Shown here: piece by piece, positions 53,382-63,755 of the stretch
Numbering within the stretch: the stretch's first letter is position 1
How the letters are laid out: each line of letters opens with the position of its first letter
NCBI RefSeq assembly: GCF_900156415.1
Contig: NZ_FTNM01000003.1
Span: 434,001 to 498,000 of the forward strand
Direction: 5' to 3'
DNA length: 64,000 bases
Origin: Pontibacter lucknowensis
GTDB taxonomy: Bacteria; Bacteroidota; Bacteroidia; Cytophagales; Hymenobacteraceae
Translations under genes and position numbers: made by a program
Notes under the pieces: generated by a model
Databases searched by the model: none
The model's input: the letters and a program-made list of their open reading frames with translations, nothing else
Told to the model about the DNA's origin: nothing

Positions 53382-56300
53382 ATGGCAGAAGACAACACCC
53401 TTCTCGACGACAACATTCACTGGTACAAAGACGCCATCATCTACGAGCTGCACATCAAGGCCTTCATGGATGGGAACGGCGACGGCATTGGCGACTTTAA
53501 GGGGCTCATGCAGAAGCTCGACTATTTGGAAGAGCTGGGCGTAACCGCTATCTGGCTATTGCCTTTCTACCCATCGCCGCTCAAAGACGACGGCTACGAC
53601 ATTGCCGACTACTTCAGCATCAATCCGAGCTACGGCACCATGCAGGATTTCAAGCTGTTTGTGAAGGAAGCGCACCGTCGGGGGCTCAAGGTCATCACCG
53701 AGCTGGTCATCAACCACACTTCCGACCAGCACCCCTGGTTCCAGCGGGCACGTCGCGCCAAGAAGGGCTCCAAACACCGCGACTTCTATGTGTGGACCGA
53801 TGACCCGACCCAGTACAAGGATGTGCGCATCATCTTCACCGACTACGAACCGAGCAACTGGACCTGGGACCCGGTGGCGGGCCAATACTACTGGCACCGC
53901 TTTTTCCATCACCAGCCCGACCTGAACTACGACAATCCGGAGGTGCAGAAAGAGGTGTTCAAGACCCTGGACTACTGGTTCGACATGGGTGTGGATGGCT
54001 TCCGTCTGGATGCCGTACCCTACCTGTTTGAGCGCGACGGCACCAACTGCGAAAACCTGCCAGAGACACATGAGTTCCTGAAAAAGCTCCGGGCGCATGT
54101 CGACAAAAAATACGAAGGCAAGCTCTTGCTGGCCGAGGCGAACATGTGGCCAGAGGATTCTGCCTCTTACTTTGGTGATGGCGACGAGTGTCACATGAAC
54201 TACCACTTCCCGATCATGCCGCGTCTGTTTATGTCCGTGAAGATGGAGGACCGTTACCCGATCATCGACATCTTCGACCAGACGCCAGCTATACCGGAAA
54301 CCTGCCAGTGGGCCATGTTCCTGCGCAACCACGACGAACTGACGCTCGAGATGGTGACTGATGAGGAACGGGACTACATGTACAAGGTATACACCCGCGA
54401 TCCGCTCGCCAAGATCAACCTGGGTATACGCCACCGCCTGGCACCGCTGCTGGGCAACGACCGTGCGAAGATTGAGCTCATGAACGTGCTGCTCTTCTCC
54501 ATGAAAGGAACACCGGTAGTGTACTATGGCGATGAGATCGGTATGGGCGATAACTACTACCTGGGTGACCGCGACGGCGTTCGCACCCCGATGCAGTGGA
54601 ACGACAACCGCAATGCCGGCTTCTCCACTGCCAATCCGCAGAAGCTATACCTGCCTGTGATCATCGACCCGGAGTACAAGTACGAGTCGGTGAACGTGGA
54701 CACGCAGCAGCACAACGCCAACTCGCTGCTCTGGTGGATGCGCCGCATCATCAACATGCGCAAGCGTTACAAAGCTTTCGGCCGTGGCGAGATTCGCTTC
54801 CTGAACCCGTCCAACGCCAAAGTGCTGGCCTTTGTGCGCTCTTACCAGGACGAGAACATCCTGGTGATTGCCAATCTGTCGCGCTTCCCGGAGGCGGTGG
54901 AACTGGACCTGCCGGAGTTCAGAGGCTACGTGCCGGTGGAGGTGTTCAGCAAAAACAAATTCCCGCAGATAAAAGAGGATAGCTATGTGCTCACGATGGG
55001 CGCGCATGGCTATTACTGGTTCGAGCTGCAACCACAGGAAGTGAGCGGTCGCGAAGGCCTCGACATGAAGAAGCCTGCCATGCAGCTGCCAACACTCAGC
55101 CAGCCTATACCTGCGCGGGCGCTTAAAACGCTTGAGAACAAACTACTGCCGCCTTATGTGATGAACCGCCGCTGGTTCGGTGGCAAGGCCCGCACGATAC
55201 AGCGCATGCAGGTGGTGAACAACATGCCGATGACGGCAGGTCGCTTTGCAGCGTCACTGCTGTTTATAGAAGTGAGCTACAACGAAGGTTTGCCGGAACT
55301 GTACCAGCTACCGATCGCCTTTACCAGCGGTGAACAGGAAGAAGAACTCATTGCCAGTCAGCCGAACAGTGTGATTGCCCGCCTGACCATGGATGGAAAA
55401 GAAGGCATCCTCTACGACGCTGTTTACTCCGAGGACTACCGCCAGCTCTTGCTCAACCTGATGGCCAAACGCAAGAGCATCAAAGTGGACAGTGCTGAGT
55501 TAGTGGGTACGGGTAGCCGTTCTATCGCCGCCAAGATCAAAGAAATCGGGCATCCGCTTTCTTCCAAAATACTTGGGGCCGAGCAAAGCAATACTTCGGT
55601 GCTGTATGACAACCAGTTCTTTCTGAAGGTATACCGCAAACTCGATCGCACCCTGAATCCGGATGTGGAGATTGTGCAGGCGCTCACGGACAAGAATTTC
55701 CCGAACGTGCCGATGTACCTGGGCTCAGTGGAGCATGAAGAGGACGGCAAACCGCCGATGGTGCTCGTGATGCTGCAGGAGCTGGTGCCGAACCAGGGCG
55801 ATGCCTGGGTATACATGGAGGATTCGCTCAAGCGATTCTTTGAGAGACTGCAGACGCACAAGGAGCATATTGAGCAGATTGACACCACGGGCACATTGGC
55901 ACGTCCGGTGCCGTTCTCGGAAGCGCCGGAGCACATGCAGTTGCAACTTGGCGGTGCCTCAGTAGAGCGCATCGAGTTGCTCGGTCAGCGCACAGCCGAG
56001 ATGCACCTGGCGTTGGCCGACATGGTCACCTCGAAGGACTTTGCACCGGAGGACTTCTCCCTGCACTATCAGCGATCGCTTTACTCGTCTCTTACCTCAC
56101 TCGTACGCAGCAATTTTGACAGCTTGCGCAAGCACCTGTCTAACCTGCCGGACGCTGTGCGGGCTGAAGCCGAAGAAGTGCTGCAAATGCGTCAGGAGGT
56201 GCTCGAGCGACTCAAAATGATCTTCCGCCGCAAGATCGACACGATGAAGATCCGCACCCATGGCGACTACCACCTCGGACAGGTGCTGTTCACAGGCCGC

Positions 56301-56714
56301 GACTTCATCATCATCGACTTCGAAGGGGAGCCAGCCCGTTCGTTCAGCGAACGCAGGCTGAAGCGCTCTCCGCTACGTGATGTGGCCGGTATGATCCGCT
56401 CTTTCCACTATGCCGCTTACAATGCGTTGTTTCAGCAGGACAGCTTCCGCAAAGAAGATGGCGACTACCTCGAGACTTGGGCTGAGCAGTGGTACCACTA
56501 TGCCAGCGGCTTCTTCATGCATACCTACCTGGGTATAACCCAAGGGACAGGCGTGGTGCCGCAAAACGAGGAAGACGTAGAAGTGCTGATGGAGACCTTC
56601 CTGTTGGAGAAGGCGATTTATGAATTGGGATATGAACTGAACAACCGTCCGGATTGGGTGCTCATCCCGATCAGGGGCATAAAGTACATCATGAGGAAAT
56701 ATCAGAATGGCTAA
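53382..56714 (+). CDS. treS: Trehalose synthase fused to maltokinase
   Basis: The 1110-residue bifunctional protein turns trehalose into maltose and then phosphorylates it. Residues 1 to about 560 form TreS (GH13_16) with nucleophile D210 ([11 protein letters not shown]), acid/base E252 (LLLAEANMW) and D318 ([11 protein letters not shown]). Residues about 590-1110 form the maltokinase (Pep2) with [11 protein letters not shown], catalytic base D962 ([10 protein letters not shown]) and metal-binding D979 ([10 protein letters not shown]). The fusion delivers maltose 1-phosphate directly to GlgE encoded upstream. Its stop overlaps the glgB start by eight bases. Confidence 0.97.
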   Translation: MAEDNTLLDDNIHWYKDAIIYELHIKAFMDGNGDGIGDFKGLMQKLDYLEELGVTAIWLLPFYPSPLKDDGYDIADYFSINPSYGTMQDFKLFVKEAHRRGLKVITELVINHTSDQHPWFQRARRAKKGSKHRDFYVWTDDPTQYKDVRIIFTDYEPSNWTWDPVAGQYYWHRFFHHQPDLNYDNPEVQKEVFKTLDYWFDMGVDGFRLDAVPYLFERDGTNCENLPETHEFLKKLRAHVDKKYEGKLLLAEANMWPEDSASYFGDGDECHMNYHFPIMPRLFMSVKMEDRYPIIDIFDQTPAIPETCQWAMFLRNHDELTLEMVTDEERDYMYKVYTRDPLAKINLGIRHRLAPLLGNDRAKIELMNVLLFSMKGTPVVYYGDEIGMGDNYYLGDRDGVRTPMQWNDNRNAGFSTANPQKLYLPVIIDPEYKYESVNVDTQQHNANSLLWWMRRIINMRKRYKAFGRGEIRFLNPSNAKVLAFVRSYQDENILVIANLSRFPEAVELDLPEFRGYVPVEVFSKNKFPQIKEDSYVLTMGAHGYYWFELQPQEVSGREGLDMKKPAMQLPTLSQPIPARALKTLENKLLPPYVMNRRWFGGKARTIQRMQVVNNMPMTAGRFAASLLFIEVSYNEGLPELYQLPIAFTSGEQEEELIASQPNSVIARLTMDGKEGILYDAVYSEDYRQLLLNLMAKRKSIKVDSAELVGTGSRSIAAKIKEIGHPLSSKILGAEQSNTSVLYDNQFFLKVYRKLDRTLNPDVEIVQALTDKNFPNVPMYLGSVEHEEDGKPPMVLVMLQELVPNQGDAWVYMEDSLKRFFERLQTHKEHIEQIDTTGTLARPVPFSEAPEHMQLQLGGASVERIELLGQRTAEMHLALADMVTSKDFAPEDFSLHYQRSLYSSLTSLVRSNFDSLRKHLSNLPDAVRAEAEEVLQMRQEVLERLKMIFRRKIDTMKIRTHGDYHLGQVLFTGRDFIIIDFEGEPARSFSERRLKRSPLRDVAGMIRSFHYAAYNALFQQDSFRKEDGDYLETWAEQWYHYASGFFMHTYLGITQGTGVVPQNEEDVEVLMETFLLEKAIYELGYELNNRPDWVLIPIRGIKYIMRKYQNG

Positions 56715-59073
56715 GAAAAAGGAACAGGAGAACACACAGCAGAACCCGATGGCGGGAACAGGTATGGAAACCGGTGCCGGCGCGGCCATGAACGATGGCA
56801 CGGATACAAAAAAATCCGGAGGCAGAAAGAAAAGCAAGCAAGACGAAGGGATAGCCACCGTGGAAGTGCAGTCAGGAGCGGCTGCGGCTCCTGCCAAAAG
56901 GGGAAGACCGCGTAAATCGGACACTTCCGAAATGGGAGAGGCAGCGCAGGAGGTGATGGTGAAGCCGAAGCGGGGTCGTGCAGCTGCAGCCAAGGCTACC
57001 ACAACAGAGGCGACGGCTGCAACTACTGAAACAAAACCAAAACGAGGCAGGTCCGCCAAATCGGCAACGCAGCAACAGGAGGCAGAAGCGCAGAAGACGG
57101 GCTTGTCTACCACGCCTGCACCCGTGATGGAGCAGCCGAAGCAGGAGCAGACCGGACCGGTTTATTATGACATCAGCCGCCTGTCAGAGTTTGATATCTA
57201 CCTGTTCCGCGAAGGCCGTCACTTCAACCTATACGAGAAGCTGGGCTCGCACCTGATGGAGCGACAGGGTACCAAGGGCGCTTACTTTGCGGTATGGGCC
57301 CCGAATGCTGAGCAGGTTTCGGTGATGGGCGACTTCAACTCATGGAACCGCGAAAGCCACCAGCTACAGGCAAGGGCTGATGGCTCGGGCATATGGGAAG
57401 GCTTTGTGCCGGATGTGCAGGCAGGGATGCTGTACAAGTACCATATCCGGTCGCGCTATCACATGTACCATGTTGAGAAGAGCGACCCCTTTGCGCTGCG
57501 GCGTGAAAAGCCGCCGCAAACTGCCTCGGTTGTGCACGAGTTGCACCATACCTGGCAGGACGACAGTTGGCTGGAGCAGCGCAAGTCGCGCCATGGCCAG
57601 CCGCAGCCGTATTCGGTTTACGAACTGCACGTGGGTTCCTGGCGTCGCAAGCCCGAAGACAACAACCGTCCGCTGACCTACCGCGAGCTGGCTGAGGAAC
57701 TGCCGGCTTATGTCAAGAATCTGGGCTTTACGCATGTAGAGTTCATGCCCGTGATGTACCATCCGTTCAGTGGATCCTGGGGTTACCAGATTACAGGTTA
57801 CTTTGCAGCGGCCAGTATCTACGGTTCACCGGAAGACCTCATGTGCCTGATCGATGCGCTACACCGCGAAGGCATTGGCGTGATTATGGACTGGGTGCCC
57901 TCGCACTTCCCGTCTGACGAGCACGGCCTGGCCTATTTCGACGGTACGCACCTGTTTGAGCACGCCGATCCACGCAAAGGCTATCATCCGGACTGGAACA
58001 GCTACATTTTCAACTACGGTCGCAACGAGGTGCGTTCTTTCCTGATCAGCAACGCGCTATTCTGGCTCGACAAGTACCATGTGGATGGTTTACGAGTAGA
58101 TGCCGTGGCATCGATGCTATACCTGGACTACAGCCGCAAGCATGATGAATGGATCCCGAACGAATTTGGCGGGCGTGAAAACCTGGAAGCGATTTCTTTC
58201 CTGAAAGACTTTAACCATGCCGTGCATGAGCAGTTCCCGGATACCTTGACCATTGCCGAAGAATCCACGGCCTGGCCGCAGGTGACAGGCAAAGTAGAGG
58301 ATGGCGGACTGGGCTTCGATATGAAGTGGATGATGGGTTGGATGCACGACACGCTGACCTACTTTTCCAAAGATCCGATTTACCGCAGACACCACCAGGG
58401 CGATATTACTTTCAGCATCATCTATGCTTTCAGCGAACGATTCATGCTGCCGCTATCCCACGATGAGGTGGTGCATGGCAAAGGCTCCCTGATCCGGAAG
58501 ATGCCGGGCGATGAATGGCAGGCATTCGCGAACCTGCGGGCGCTCTATACCTACATGTACGCGCATCCGGGTGCCAAACTGCTGTTTATGGGTGGTGAAA
58601 TCGCCCAGAGCAGCGAGTGGAACCACGACAGCAGTCTGGACTGGCACTTGCTGGAGTATAAATACCATGCAGGTATACAGGAGCTTATCCGCGCCCTGAA
58701 CCATACCTACCGTGAGCAGCCAGCCCTCTATAGCAAAGCCTTTGATCCGTCAGGTTTTGAGTGGATCGACTTTAACGATGCGCATAACAGTGTGATGAGT
58801 TTCCTTCGCAAAGGCGAACGACCCGAAGACCAACTGTTGGTAGTTTGCAATTTCACTCCTGGCGTGCACGAGCAGTATCGCTTAGGTGTACCAACCGGTG
58901 GCAACTGGGTGGAGGTGTTCAACAGTGATGACGGCCATTTTGGTGGCAGTAATTTCCACAACCACGGATCGTTGCAGGCTAAACCTGATTCCTTCCACGG
59001 ACATGATTACTCTGTCGTGCTGAAGTTGCCGCCGATGGCCGTGGTGTATTTTAAGTATCAGCCAGGGGCGTAA
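56707..59073 (+). CDS. glgB: 1,4-alpha-glucan branching enzyme with AT-hook-like N-terminal tail
   Basis: Introduces alpha-1,6 branches into the glucan made by GlgE. The enzyme proper begins near residue 150 with [16 protein letters not shown], has a CBM48 ([22 protein letters not shown]), nucleophile D465 ([15 protein letters not shown]), acid/base E518 (TIAEEST) and [12 protein letters not shown]. The first 145 residues or so are an Ala/Lys/Thr/Gln-rich disordered tail with three basic GR motifs: KRGRPRK near residue 62, KPKRGR near 87 and again near 112. The first is a textbook AT-hook core. The tail is unusual for GlgB. Confidence 0.95.
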   Translation: MAKKKEQENTQQNPMAGTGMETGAGAAMNDGTDTKKSGGRKKSKQDEGIATVEVQSGAAAAPAKRGRPRKSDTSEMGEAAQEVMVKPKRGRAAAAKATTTEATAATTETKPKRGRSAKSATQQQEAEAQKTGLSTTPAPVMEQPKQEQTGPVYYDISRLSEFDIYLFREGRHFNLYEKLGSHLMERQGTKGAYFAVWAPNAEQVSVMGDFNSWNRESHQLQARADGSGIWEGFVPDVQAGMLYKYHIRSRYHMYHVEKSDPFALRREKPPQTASVVHELHHTWQDDSWLEQRKSRHGQPQPYSVYELHVGSWRRKPEDNNRPLTYRELAEELPAYVKNLGFTHVEFMPVMYHPFSGSWGYQITGYFAAASIYGSPEDLMCLIDALHREGIGVIMDWVPSHFPSDEHGLAYFDGTHLFEHADPRKGYHPDWNSYIFNYGRNEVRSFLISNALFWLDKYHVDGLRVDAVASMLYLDYSRKHDEWIPNEFGGRENLEAISFLKDFNHAVHEQFPDTLTIAEESTAWPQVTGKVEDGGLGFDMKWMMGWMHDTLTYFSKDPIYRRHHQGDITFSIIYAFSERFMLPLSHDEVVHGKGSLIRKMPGDEWQAFANLRALYTYMYAHPGAKLLFMGGEIAQSSEWNHDSSLDWHLLEYKYHAGIQELIRALNHTYREQPALYSKAFDPSGFEWIDFNDAHNSVMSFLRKGERPEDQLLVVCNFTPGVHEQYRLGVPTGGNWVEVFNSDDGHFGGSNFHNHGSLQAKPDSFHGHDYSVVLKLPPMAVVYFKYQPGA

Positions 59074-59094
59074 TTTAAAAGTATATTTTGTAGA

Positions 59095-59134
59095 AGAGAG
59101 CATCTGTTCAGATTGGACAGATGCTCTCTTTTTG
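59095..59134 (+). terminator. Terminator of the glgE-treS-glgB operon
   Basis: AGAGAGCATCTGT (59095-59107) pairs with ACAGATGCTCTCT (59117-59129) and is followed by a T-run. Confidence 0.93.
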
Positions 59135-59246
59135 TAGCTAGTGCTTCCGTTGCAACTGGATGTTGCAGGTATAGCAACTATTGCTGTTCTGGGGCAGGGG
59201 AGCCAACCGGGCACTCAAACGCTAACTAATCCTGCAAACTCTGACT

Positions 59247-59846
59247 CTACTTCCCCTTCCGCAGCGGCAAAAACTTCTTGTAGTTTCTTTTGCGCTCGCC
59301 TTCTTCCTCCGGCATACCCGTTTCGGACACCGAGCGCACGTCTTCAATTGAGTAGAAGGCATTCGGGTTATAATCCCGGATAATGTCGATGACTTCCTGT
59401 AGCTTTTTGCGCTTCACAATCATAAAGAGCAGGTTCACCTTACCCCTGGTGCCTTTGGCGTCGAGGGCGGTGAGGCGGTAGCCACGCCCGGCCAGGCGGT
59501 CAATCAGCTGGTCGCCTGAATCAACGGTGATGACACGCACTACTACCTGACCCAGCGCTAGTTTCTGCTCGATGCGCAGCCCCAGGAAGTTACCGGTCGC
59601 AAAGCCGGCTGCCCAAGCGAAGTAAGAGGCAAAATTGCTCAGGTTCTGCATCACCTGTGTAATGGCCACCAGCCAGATGAGCACTTCAACAAACCCCAGC
59701 AAAGGGGCAATCACTTTGTCACCTTTCGAAATAAAAACGATGCGCAGGGTGCCCAGCGTCACGTCCATAATACGGGCTAGAAATATAAGTACAGGTATAA
59801 TGACCCAATTGACAAGATCAGGGTCAATTCCTTTAAAGTAATCCAT
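59247..59846 (-). CDS. DUF2179/DUF5698 membrane protein (UPF0316)
   Basis: The 199-residue protein has an N-terminal membrane part with three helices (VNWVIIPVLIFLARIMDVTLGTLRIVFI, VIAPLLGFVEVLIWLVAITQVM, YFAWAAGFATGNFLGLRIEQKL), the UPF0316 signature, and a cytoplasmic DUF2179 domain (VVVRVITVDSGDQLIDRLAGRGYRLTALDAKG, VNLLFMIVKRKKLQEVIDIIRDYNPNAFYSIEDVRSV). DUF2179 domains may bind a small ligand; the role is unknown. The ATG at 59846 was chosen since the 23 residues before it are not conserved-looking and overlap the upstream mscS gene. Confidence 0.9.
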   Translation of the reverse strand: MDYFKGIDPDLVNWVIIPVLIFLARIMDVTLGTLRIVFISKGDKVIAPLLGFVEVLIWLVAITQVMQNLSNFASYFAWAAGFATGNFLGLRIEQKLALGQVVVRVITVDSGDQLIDRLAGRGYRLTALDAKGTRGKVNLLFMIVKRKKLQEVIDIIRDYNPNAFYSIEDVRSVSETGMPEEEGERKRNYKKFLPLRKGK

Positions 59847-59880
59847 GTTTTGGTTTATCCTTTGGCAAATGTGTAAGCTG

Positions 59881-60963
59881 TTACTGTGATCGGCCGGAAA
59901 TGGTTTCCTGATCAAGGGAGGCCCGGATTTTAGGCAGTGCTTCCGGGTGGTGCTCCTGTATAAAGGTAATAAGTTTTTCGCGGATATGGCACCTTAAATC
60001 CCAGGCTGCGCCCGAACTGGGGGCGCTCACCATCACCCGCAGCTCCAGGGTACGTTCTTTGGCATCGGTTACCTGAAGGTTCTGCACCTGGCGGTCCCAC
60101 AGCGGCGTATTTTCGAGGATGCGCGTCAGCTCGGCCCGTATCTTCTCGATCGGAGCCCGGTAGTCCAGGTATAGGTGTACCGTGGCCAGGATGTCGGAGC
60201 TGCTGCGGGTCCAGTTCTGGAAGGGCTTCTCGATAAAGTAGTTAAGCGGCAGCACCATGCGGCGGTTGTCCCAGATGCGCAGGACCACATAGGTCAGCGT
60301 GATTTCCTCCACCCGGCCAAACTCACCCTCCAGCACTAGCACATCGTCAATGCGGATAGGCTGCGAAAAGGCGATCTGCAAACCGGCAAGCAGGTTAGAC
60401 AAGGAGCGCTGGGCCGCAAAACCCACGATGATGCCTGCTATACCTGCCGAAGTCAGCATACCGGTGCCCAGCTTGCGAACCGGCTCAAAGGAGAGCAGCA
60501 TGAGCGAAATCGTAATGAAGCTGATCAGCACCATGGACAGCTTTTTGATAAACTGCAGCTGTGTGATCAGGCGCCGCTCCCGTATGTTGTCTTCTTTGGT
60601 GATATTGTACCTGAGCCGCACCATATCCTGCACTACAAACACCAAATGCAGCAGAATCCAGCCAAAACCGGCAATGTTCAGCAGTTCGATCAGGCGTCTG
60701 AAAAAATAGTACTGATCAGGCGTGAAAGGTGTGGAGCTGAGCACAAAAGCGGCAAAGAGCAGCGGTATAAAAAAGGTGAGAGGCCGGTCAAGATGGCGCG
60801 TAACCGAGGCCATTAGCTGTGGGCTGGTCTTGCGGTTGTAAAGGTTCAGCAGCCAGAAGAGCAGCACTTTCACCAGCAGTCCTACCAATATGGCAACACC
60901 CATGATCAGCAGTCCGAGTGCAAGATGATCCAGTTCAGCCAGAAATTGAGATAATCGTTGCAT
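59881..60963 (-). CDS. MscS-type mechanosensitive ion channel
   Basis: The 360-residue protein has four to five transmembrane helices (about 17-37, 56-74, 88-108, 135-155, 162-182) and the MscS pore helix and beta domain: GIAGIIVGFAAQRSLSNLLAGLQIAFSQPIRIDDVLVLEGEFGRVEEITLTYVVLRIWDNRRMVLPLNYF. It should release small solutes when the membrane is stretched. Lying between the glycogen/trehalose genes and otsA-otsB, it fits osmotic balance, since trehalose is a compatible solute; that link is inference. Confidence 0.93.
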   Translation of the reverse strand: MQRLSQFLAELDHLALGLLIMGVAILVGLLVKVLLFWLLNLYNRKTSPQLMASVTRHLDRPLTFFIPLLFAAFVLSSTPFTPDQYYFFRRLIELLNIAGFGWILLHLVFVVQDMVRLRYNITKEDNIRERRLITQLQFIKKLSMVLISFITISLMLLSFEPVRKLGTGMLTSAGIAGIIVGFAAQRSLSNLLAGLQIAFSQPIRIDDVLVLEGEFGRVEEITLTYVVLRIWDNRRMVLPLNYFIEKPFQNWTRSSSDILATVHLYLDYRAPIEKIRAELTRILENTPLWDRQVQNLQVTDAKERTLELRVMVSAPSSGAAWDLRCHIREKLITFIQEHHPEALPKIRASLDQETISGRSQ

Positions 60964-61092
60964 AAGCTATAAACAGTCAGGTTTAACGTCCTGTGAACGC
61001 CTCTCACATACGCTTATTCAGCAAGATGGGTATTTCCTGCCAGGTAAATGCTTCTGTGTCAGGAGGGGATTTTATTTAATAGAAAAATGACT

Positions 61093-61171
61093 ATATAGTT
61101 AAAACGTGCATGCAACTATATCCGTATGATATAAAGACTGCCTGTACCACAAGTAGGCAGAGAATTTTTTT
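61093..61171 (+). promoter_or_regulatory. Inverted repeats upstream of otsAB
   Basis: ATATAGTT (61093-61100) and AACTATAT (61114-61121) form an 8-bp dyad with a 13-base gap, a possible operator. CTGCCT (61138-61143) and AGGCAG (61155-61160) form a hairpin followed by AGAA and seven T, so it may be a terminator or attenuator 76 bases before the otsAB start. Confidence 0.4.
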
Positions 61172-61246
61172 GAATCCGGACACTGAATGCTGTTGGACCA
61201 CACCCTGGGCCAGCAGCTGCAGAAGCCTGACATAAGGTATAATCAC

Positions 61247-63454
61247 ATGGCAAAATTGATTATTGTATCAAACCGACTCCCTGTAAAGCTACAGGAAAGC
61301 GAAGGTCGGCTTGATTTTAAACCGAGTGAGGGAGGCCTCGCAACGGGGTTAGGCTCTATCTACAAAAAGAAGAACAACCTTTGGATTGGCTGGCCTGGCA
61401 TGGTAGTCGAAGATGAATCGCAACAGCAGCAAATTATCGACAACCTGAACGGGCAGAACATGCACCCGGTCTTTCTTTCAGACAAAGAGATAAAAGAGTT
61501 TTACGAGGGCTTCAGCAACGAAACGCTGTGGCCTACTTTCCACTACTTCAGTCAGTACGCCATCTACGAGCAGCAGCTTTGGGAAACCTATGTAGAGGTA
61601 AACCAGAAGTACTGCGACGAGCTGGTGAAAGTGGCCGAGCCAGACGACACCATCTGGGTACATGACTATCAGTTGCTGTTGCTGCCTTCTATGCTGCGCG
61701 AGAAACTACCGGGTAGCACCATTGGCTTCTTTCAGCACATTCCTTTTCCATCGTATGAGGTATTCCGCCTCCTGCCCTGGCGCAAAGAACTGCTGGAAGG
61801 CATGCTGGGCTCCGACCTGATCGGCTTCCATACCTACGACGACATGCGCCACTTCCTGAGCTCCGTCAACCGACTGGTAGGCCACGGCAGTACGCATGGC
61901 TGGATCAACACCGGCAATCGATCCCTGCTTGTCGACTCTTTCCCAATGGGGATAGACTATGAAAAGTATGAGCAGACGGCTGAAAGTGATGAGGTTAAAA
62001 AGCGGGAAAAGATTTACCGTAATAACCTGCACTCTAAAAAGATAATACTTTCCATCGACCGCCTGGACTACTCCAAAGGTATACCGCAGCGCCTACTAGC
62101 ATTTGAGCTGTTTTTGGAGCGCTACCCGGAATTTCACGAGAAGGTGACGCTGGTGATGCTGGTGGTGCCATCACGCGATGCCGTGGAGAAGTATAAAGAG
62201 CTGAAAGAGGAGGTGGATGAACTGGTAGGCCGTATAAATGGCAATTACAGCCACATGAACTGGAACCCGATCCAGTATTTCTACCGCTCTTACCCACTGG
62301 AGACGCTTTCTGCCTTCTATCGCATGGCCGATGTGGCGCTGGTAACACCCATGCGCGACGGTATGAACCTGGTGTGCAAGGAGTATGTGGCAAGTAAGCT
62401 CGACCAGAAAGGAGTGCTGATCCTGAGTGAAATGGCGGGTGCTTCGAAGGAGCTTTCAGAGGCCTTGCTCATTAACCCGAACGATATCAACCAGATGGTA
62501 GAGACGCTGCATACGGCCCTGACCATGCCGGAAGATGTGCAGCAGCAGCACATGCGACACATGCAGGAGTCGCTGCGCAGGTATAACATCCACCATTGGG
62601 TGAGCATGTTCATGGACCGCCTGTCTTATGTGAAGATCAAGCAGCTGTCCATGGCTACGACCTACCTCGACGAGGCGACTTACCAGGAGCTCAGCAATTC
62701 CTACGAAGAGGCAAGCTCCCGCCTGTTCTTCCTGGAGTATGACGGCGCCCTGGTAGACTACCATAACCGTCCGCTCATGGCCGCCCCTGACGAAGACCTG
62801 CTGGAACTGTTGCAGGTGCTGAGCAGCAACTCTAAAAACCGGGTGGTTGTGATTAGCAGCCGGGAAAAGGACAACATGCAGCGCTGGTTGGGTCATCTCA
62901 ACATCGACCTGATAGCAGAGCACGGCGTCTGGATAAAACAGCGCGGCACCGGCTGGCAAACCATGACCAGCCTGATCGATGACTGGAAGAGTGATATCCG
63001 CCTGATTCTGGACCTGTATGTGGACCGCACGCCTGGCTCGTTTATCGAAGAGAAGGAATACTCGCTGGTTTGGCATTACCGTCGCGTAGAGACGGGTCTG
63101 GGTGAGTTGCGTGCCCGTGAACTCGTGAGTCACCTTAACTTCCTGGCCACTAACAGCAATCTGCAGGTGCTCGATGGACAAATGGCCGTGGAGATCAAGG
63201 CCCAGGAGGTGAGCAAAGGCAAAGCGACCAGTTACTGGCTCAACATGTACCCCCACGACTTCGTGCTGGCCATTGGCGACGACTGGGGTGATGAGGATAT
63301 CTTTAAGGCTATGCCGCGAGAGGCCTATACCGTCAAGATCGGGAATACGCACTCCGTTGCAAAGTATCACCTCGACAGCTGCGAAGAAGCCCGCAAACTC
63401 CTGTCACGGCTGATCGGGCTGAAGCAGAAAAAGCTTCCGAAAGAATTGTTGTAA
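61247..63454 (+). CDS. otsA: Trehalose-6-phosphate synthase fused to a trehalose-phosphatase-like domain
   Basis: The 735-residue protein has a GT20 OtsA domain at residues 1 to about 470 (IIVSNRLPV, WIGWPG, WVHDYQLLLLP, IGFFQHIPFPS, SIDRLDYSKGIPQRL, TPMRDGMNLVCKEYV), which makes trehalose 6-phosphate from UDP-glucose and glucose 6-phosphate. An OtsB-type HAD domain follows (VVVISSREK, LIAEHGVWI, IGDDWGDEDIF). HAD motif I reads L-E497-Y-D-G-A-L instead of L-D-Y-D-G-T-L, so the phosphoryl-accepting Asp is replaced by Glu and the Thr by Ala. Phosphatase activity is therefore doubtful. The ATG at 61247 is chosen because MAKLIIVSNRLPV is the standard N-terminus. Confidence 0.95.
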   Translation: MAKLIIVSNRLPVKLQESEGRLDFKPSEGGLATGLGSIYKKKNNLWIGWPGMVVEDESQQQQIIDNLNGQNMHPVFLSDKEIKEFYEGFSNETLWPTFHYFSQYAIYEQQLWETYVEVNQKYCDELVKVAEPDDTIWVHDYQLLLLPSMLREKLPGSTIGFFQHIPFPSYEVFRLLPWRKELLEGMLGSDLIGFHTYDDMRHFLSSVNRLVGHGSTHGWINTGNRSLLVDSFPMGIDYEKYEQTAESDEVKKREKIYRNNLHSKKIILSIDRLDYSKGIPQRLLAFELFLERYPEFHEKVTLVMLVVPSRDAVEKYKELKEEVDELVGRINGNYSHMNWNPIQYFYRSYPLETLSAFYRMADVALVTPMRDGMNLVCKEYVASKLDQKGVLILSEMAGASKELSEALLINPNDINQMVETLHTALTMPEDVQQQHMRHMQESLRRYNIHHWVSMFMDRLSYVKIKQLSMATTYLDEATYQELSNSYEEASSRLFFLEYDGALVDYHNRPLMAAPDEDLLELLQVLSSNSKNRVVVISSREKDNMQRWLGHLNIDLIAEHGVWIKQRGTGWQTMTSLIDDWKSDIRLILDLYVDRTPGSFIEEKEYSLVWHYRRVETGLGELRARELVSHLNFLATNSNLQVLDGQMAVEIKAQEVSKGKATSYWLNMYPHDFVLAIGDDWGDEDIFKAMPREAYTVKIGNTHSVAKYHLDSCEEARKLLSRLIGLKQKKLPKELL

Positions 63455-63475
63455 ATAGGTTATAGTGAAACAAGT

Positions 63476-63512
63476 AAGCCCCGGCTGTTTTAGAACAGTC
63501 CGGGGCTTTTTG
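63476..63512 (+). terminator. Terminator of otsAB
   Basis: AAGCCCCGG (63476-63484) pairs with CCGGGGCTT (63500-63508), with an inner CTGTT/AACAG stem, then a T-run. Confidence 0.92.
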
Positions 63513-63531
63513 TATCTGATAGAGGTATAGG

Positions 63532-63738
63532 CTACTTCTGCGACTGGTTATCCGTTTTTCGACTATACCTGCGATAGCTGAAAACCAGTGAAATCAGTAC
63601 CAGTATATTGGCCACCAATCGCATATATACATGCTGGTTGGGTACAGAGCTCAGCGAATCCGTAAAGTCAATGTTCGTCACATTGTAAACGATCAAGCCT
63701 ATCAGCAGGATGATCAGCACGAGGGCAAATTTCTTCAT
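63532..63738 (-). CDS. Small two-helix membrane protein
   Basis: Not recognised. The 68-residue protein has two transmembrane helices (about 3-21 and 41-58) and a basic C-terminal tail (RRYSRKTDNQSQK). It starts 17 bases after the xseB stop on the same strand and is likely co-transcribed with it. Small proteins of this kind are often found beside xseB in Bacteroidota, without known function. Confidence 0.7.
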   Translation of the reverse strand: MKKFALVLIILLIGLIVYNVTNIDFTDSLSSVPNQHVYMRLVANILVLISLVFSYRRYSRKTDNQSQK

Positions 63739-63755
63739 GGGCTGGTTGGCTATAC

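Noticed and set aside
53556-54434. Long antisense frame (292 codons) inside treS
   Set aside because: It is the mirror of a strongly biased coding frame, has a His/Val-rich composition typical of antisense shadows, and no domain.
62456-63370. Long antisense frame (304 codons) inside otsAB
   Set aside because: Same reason: antisense to a clear enzyme domain with no recognisable motif.
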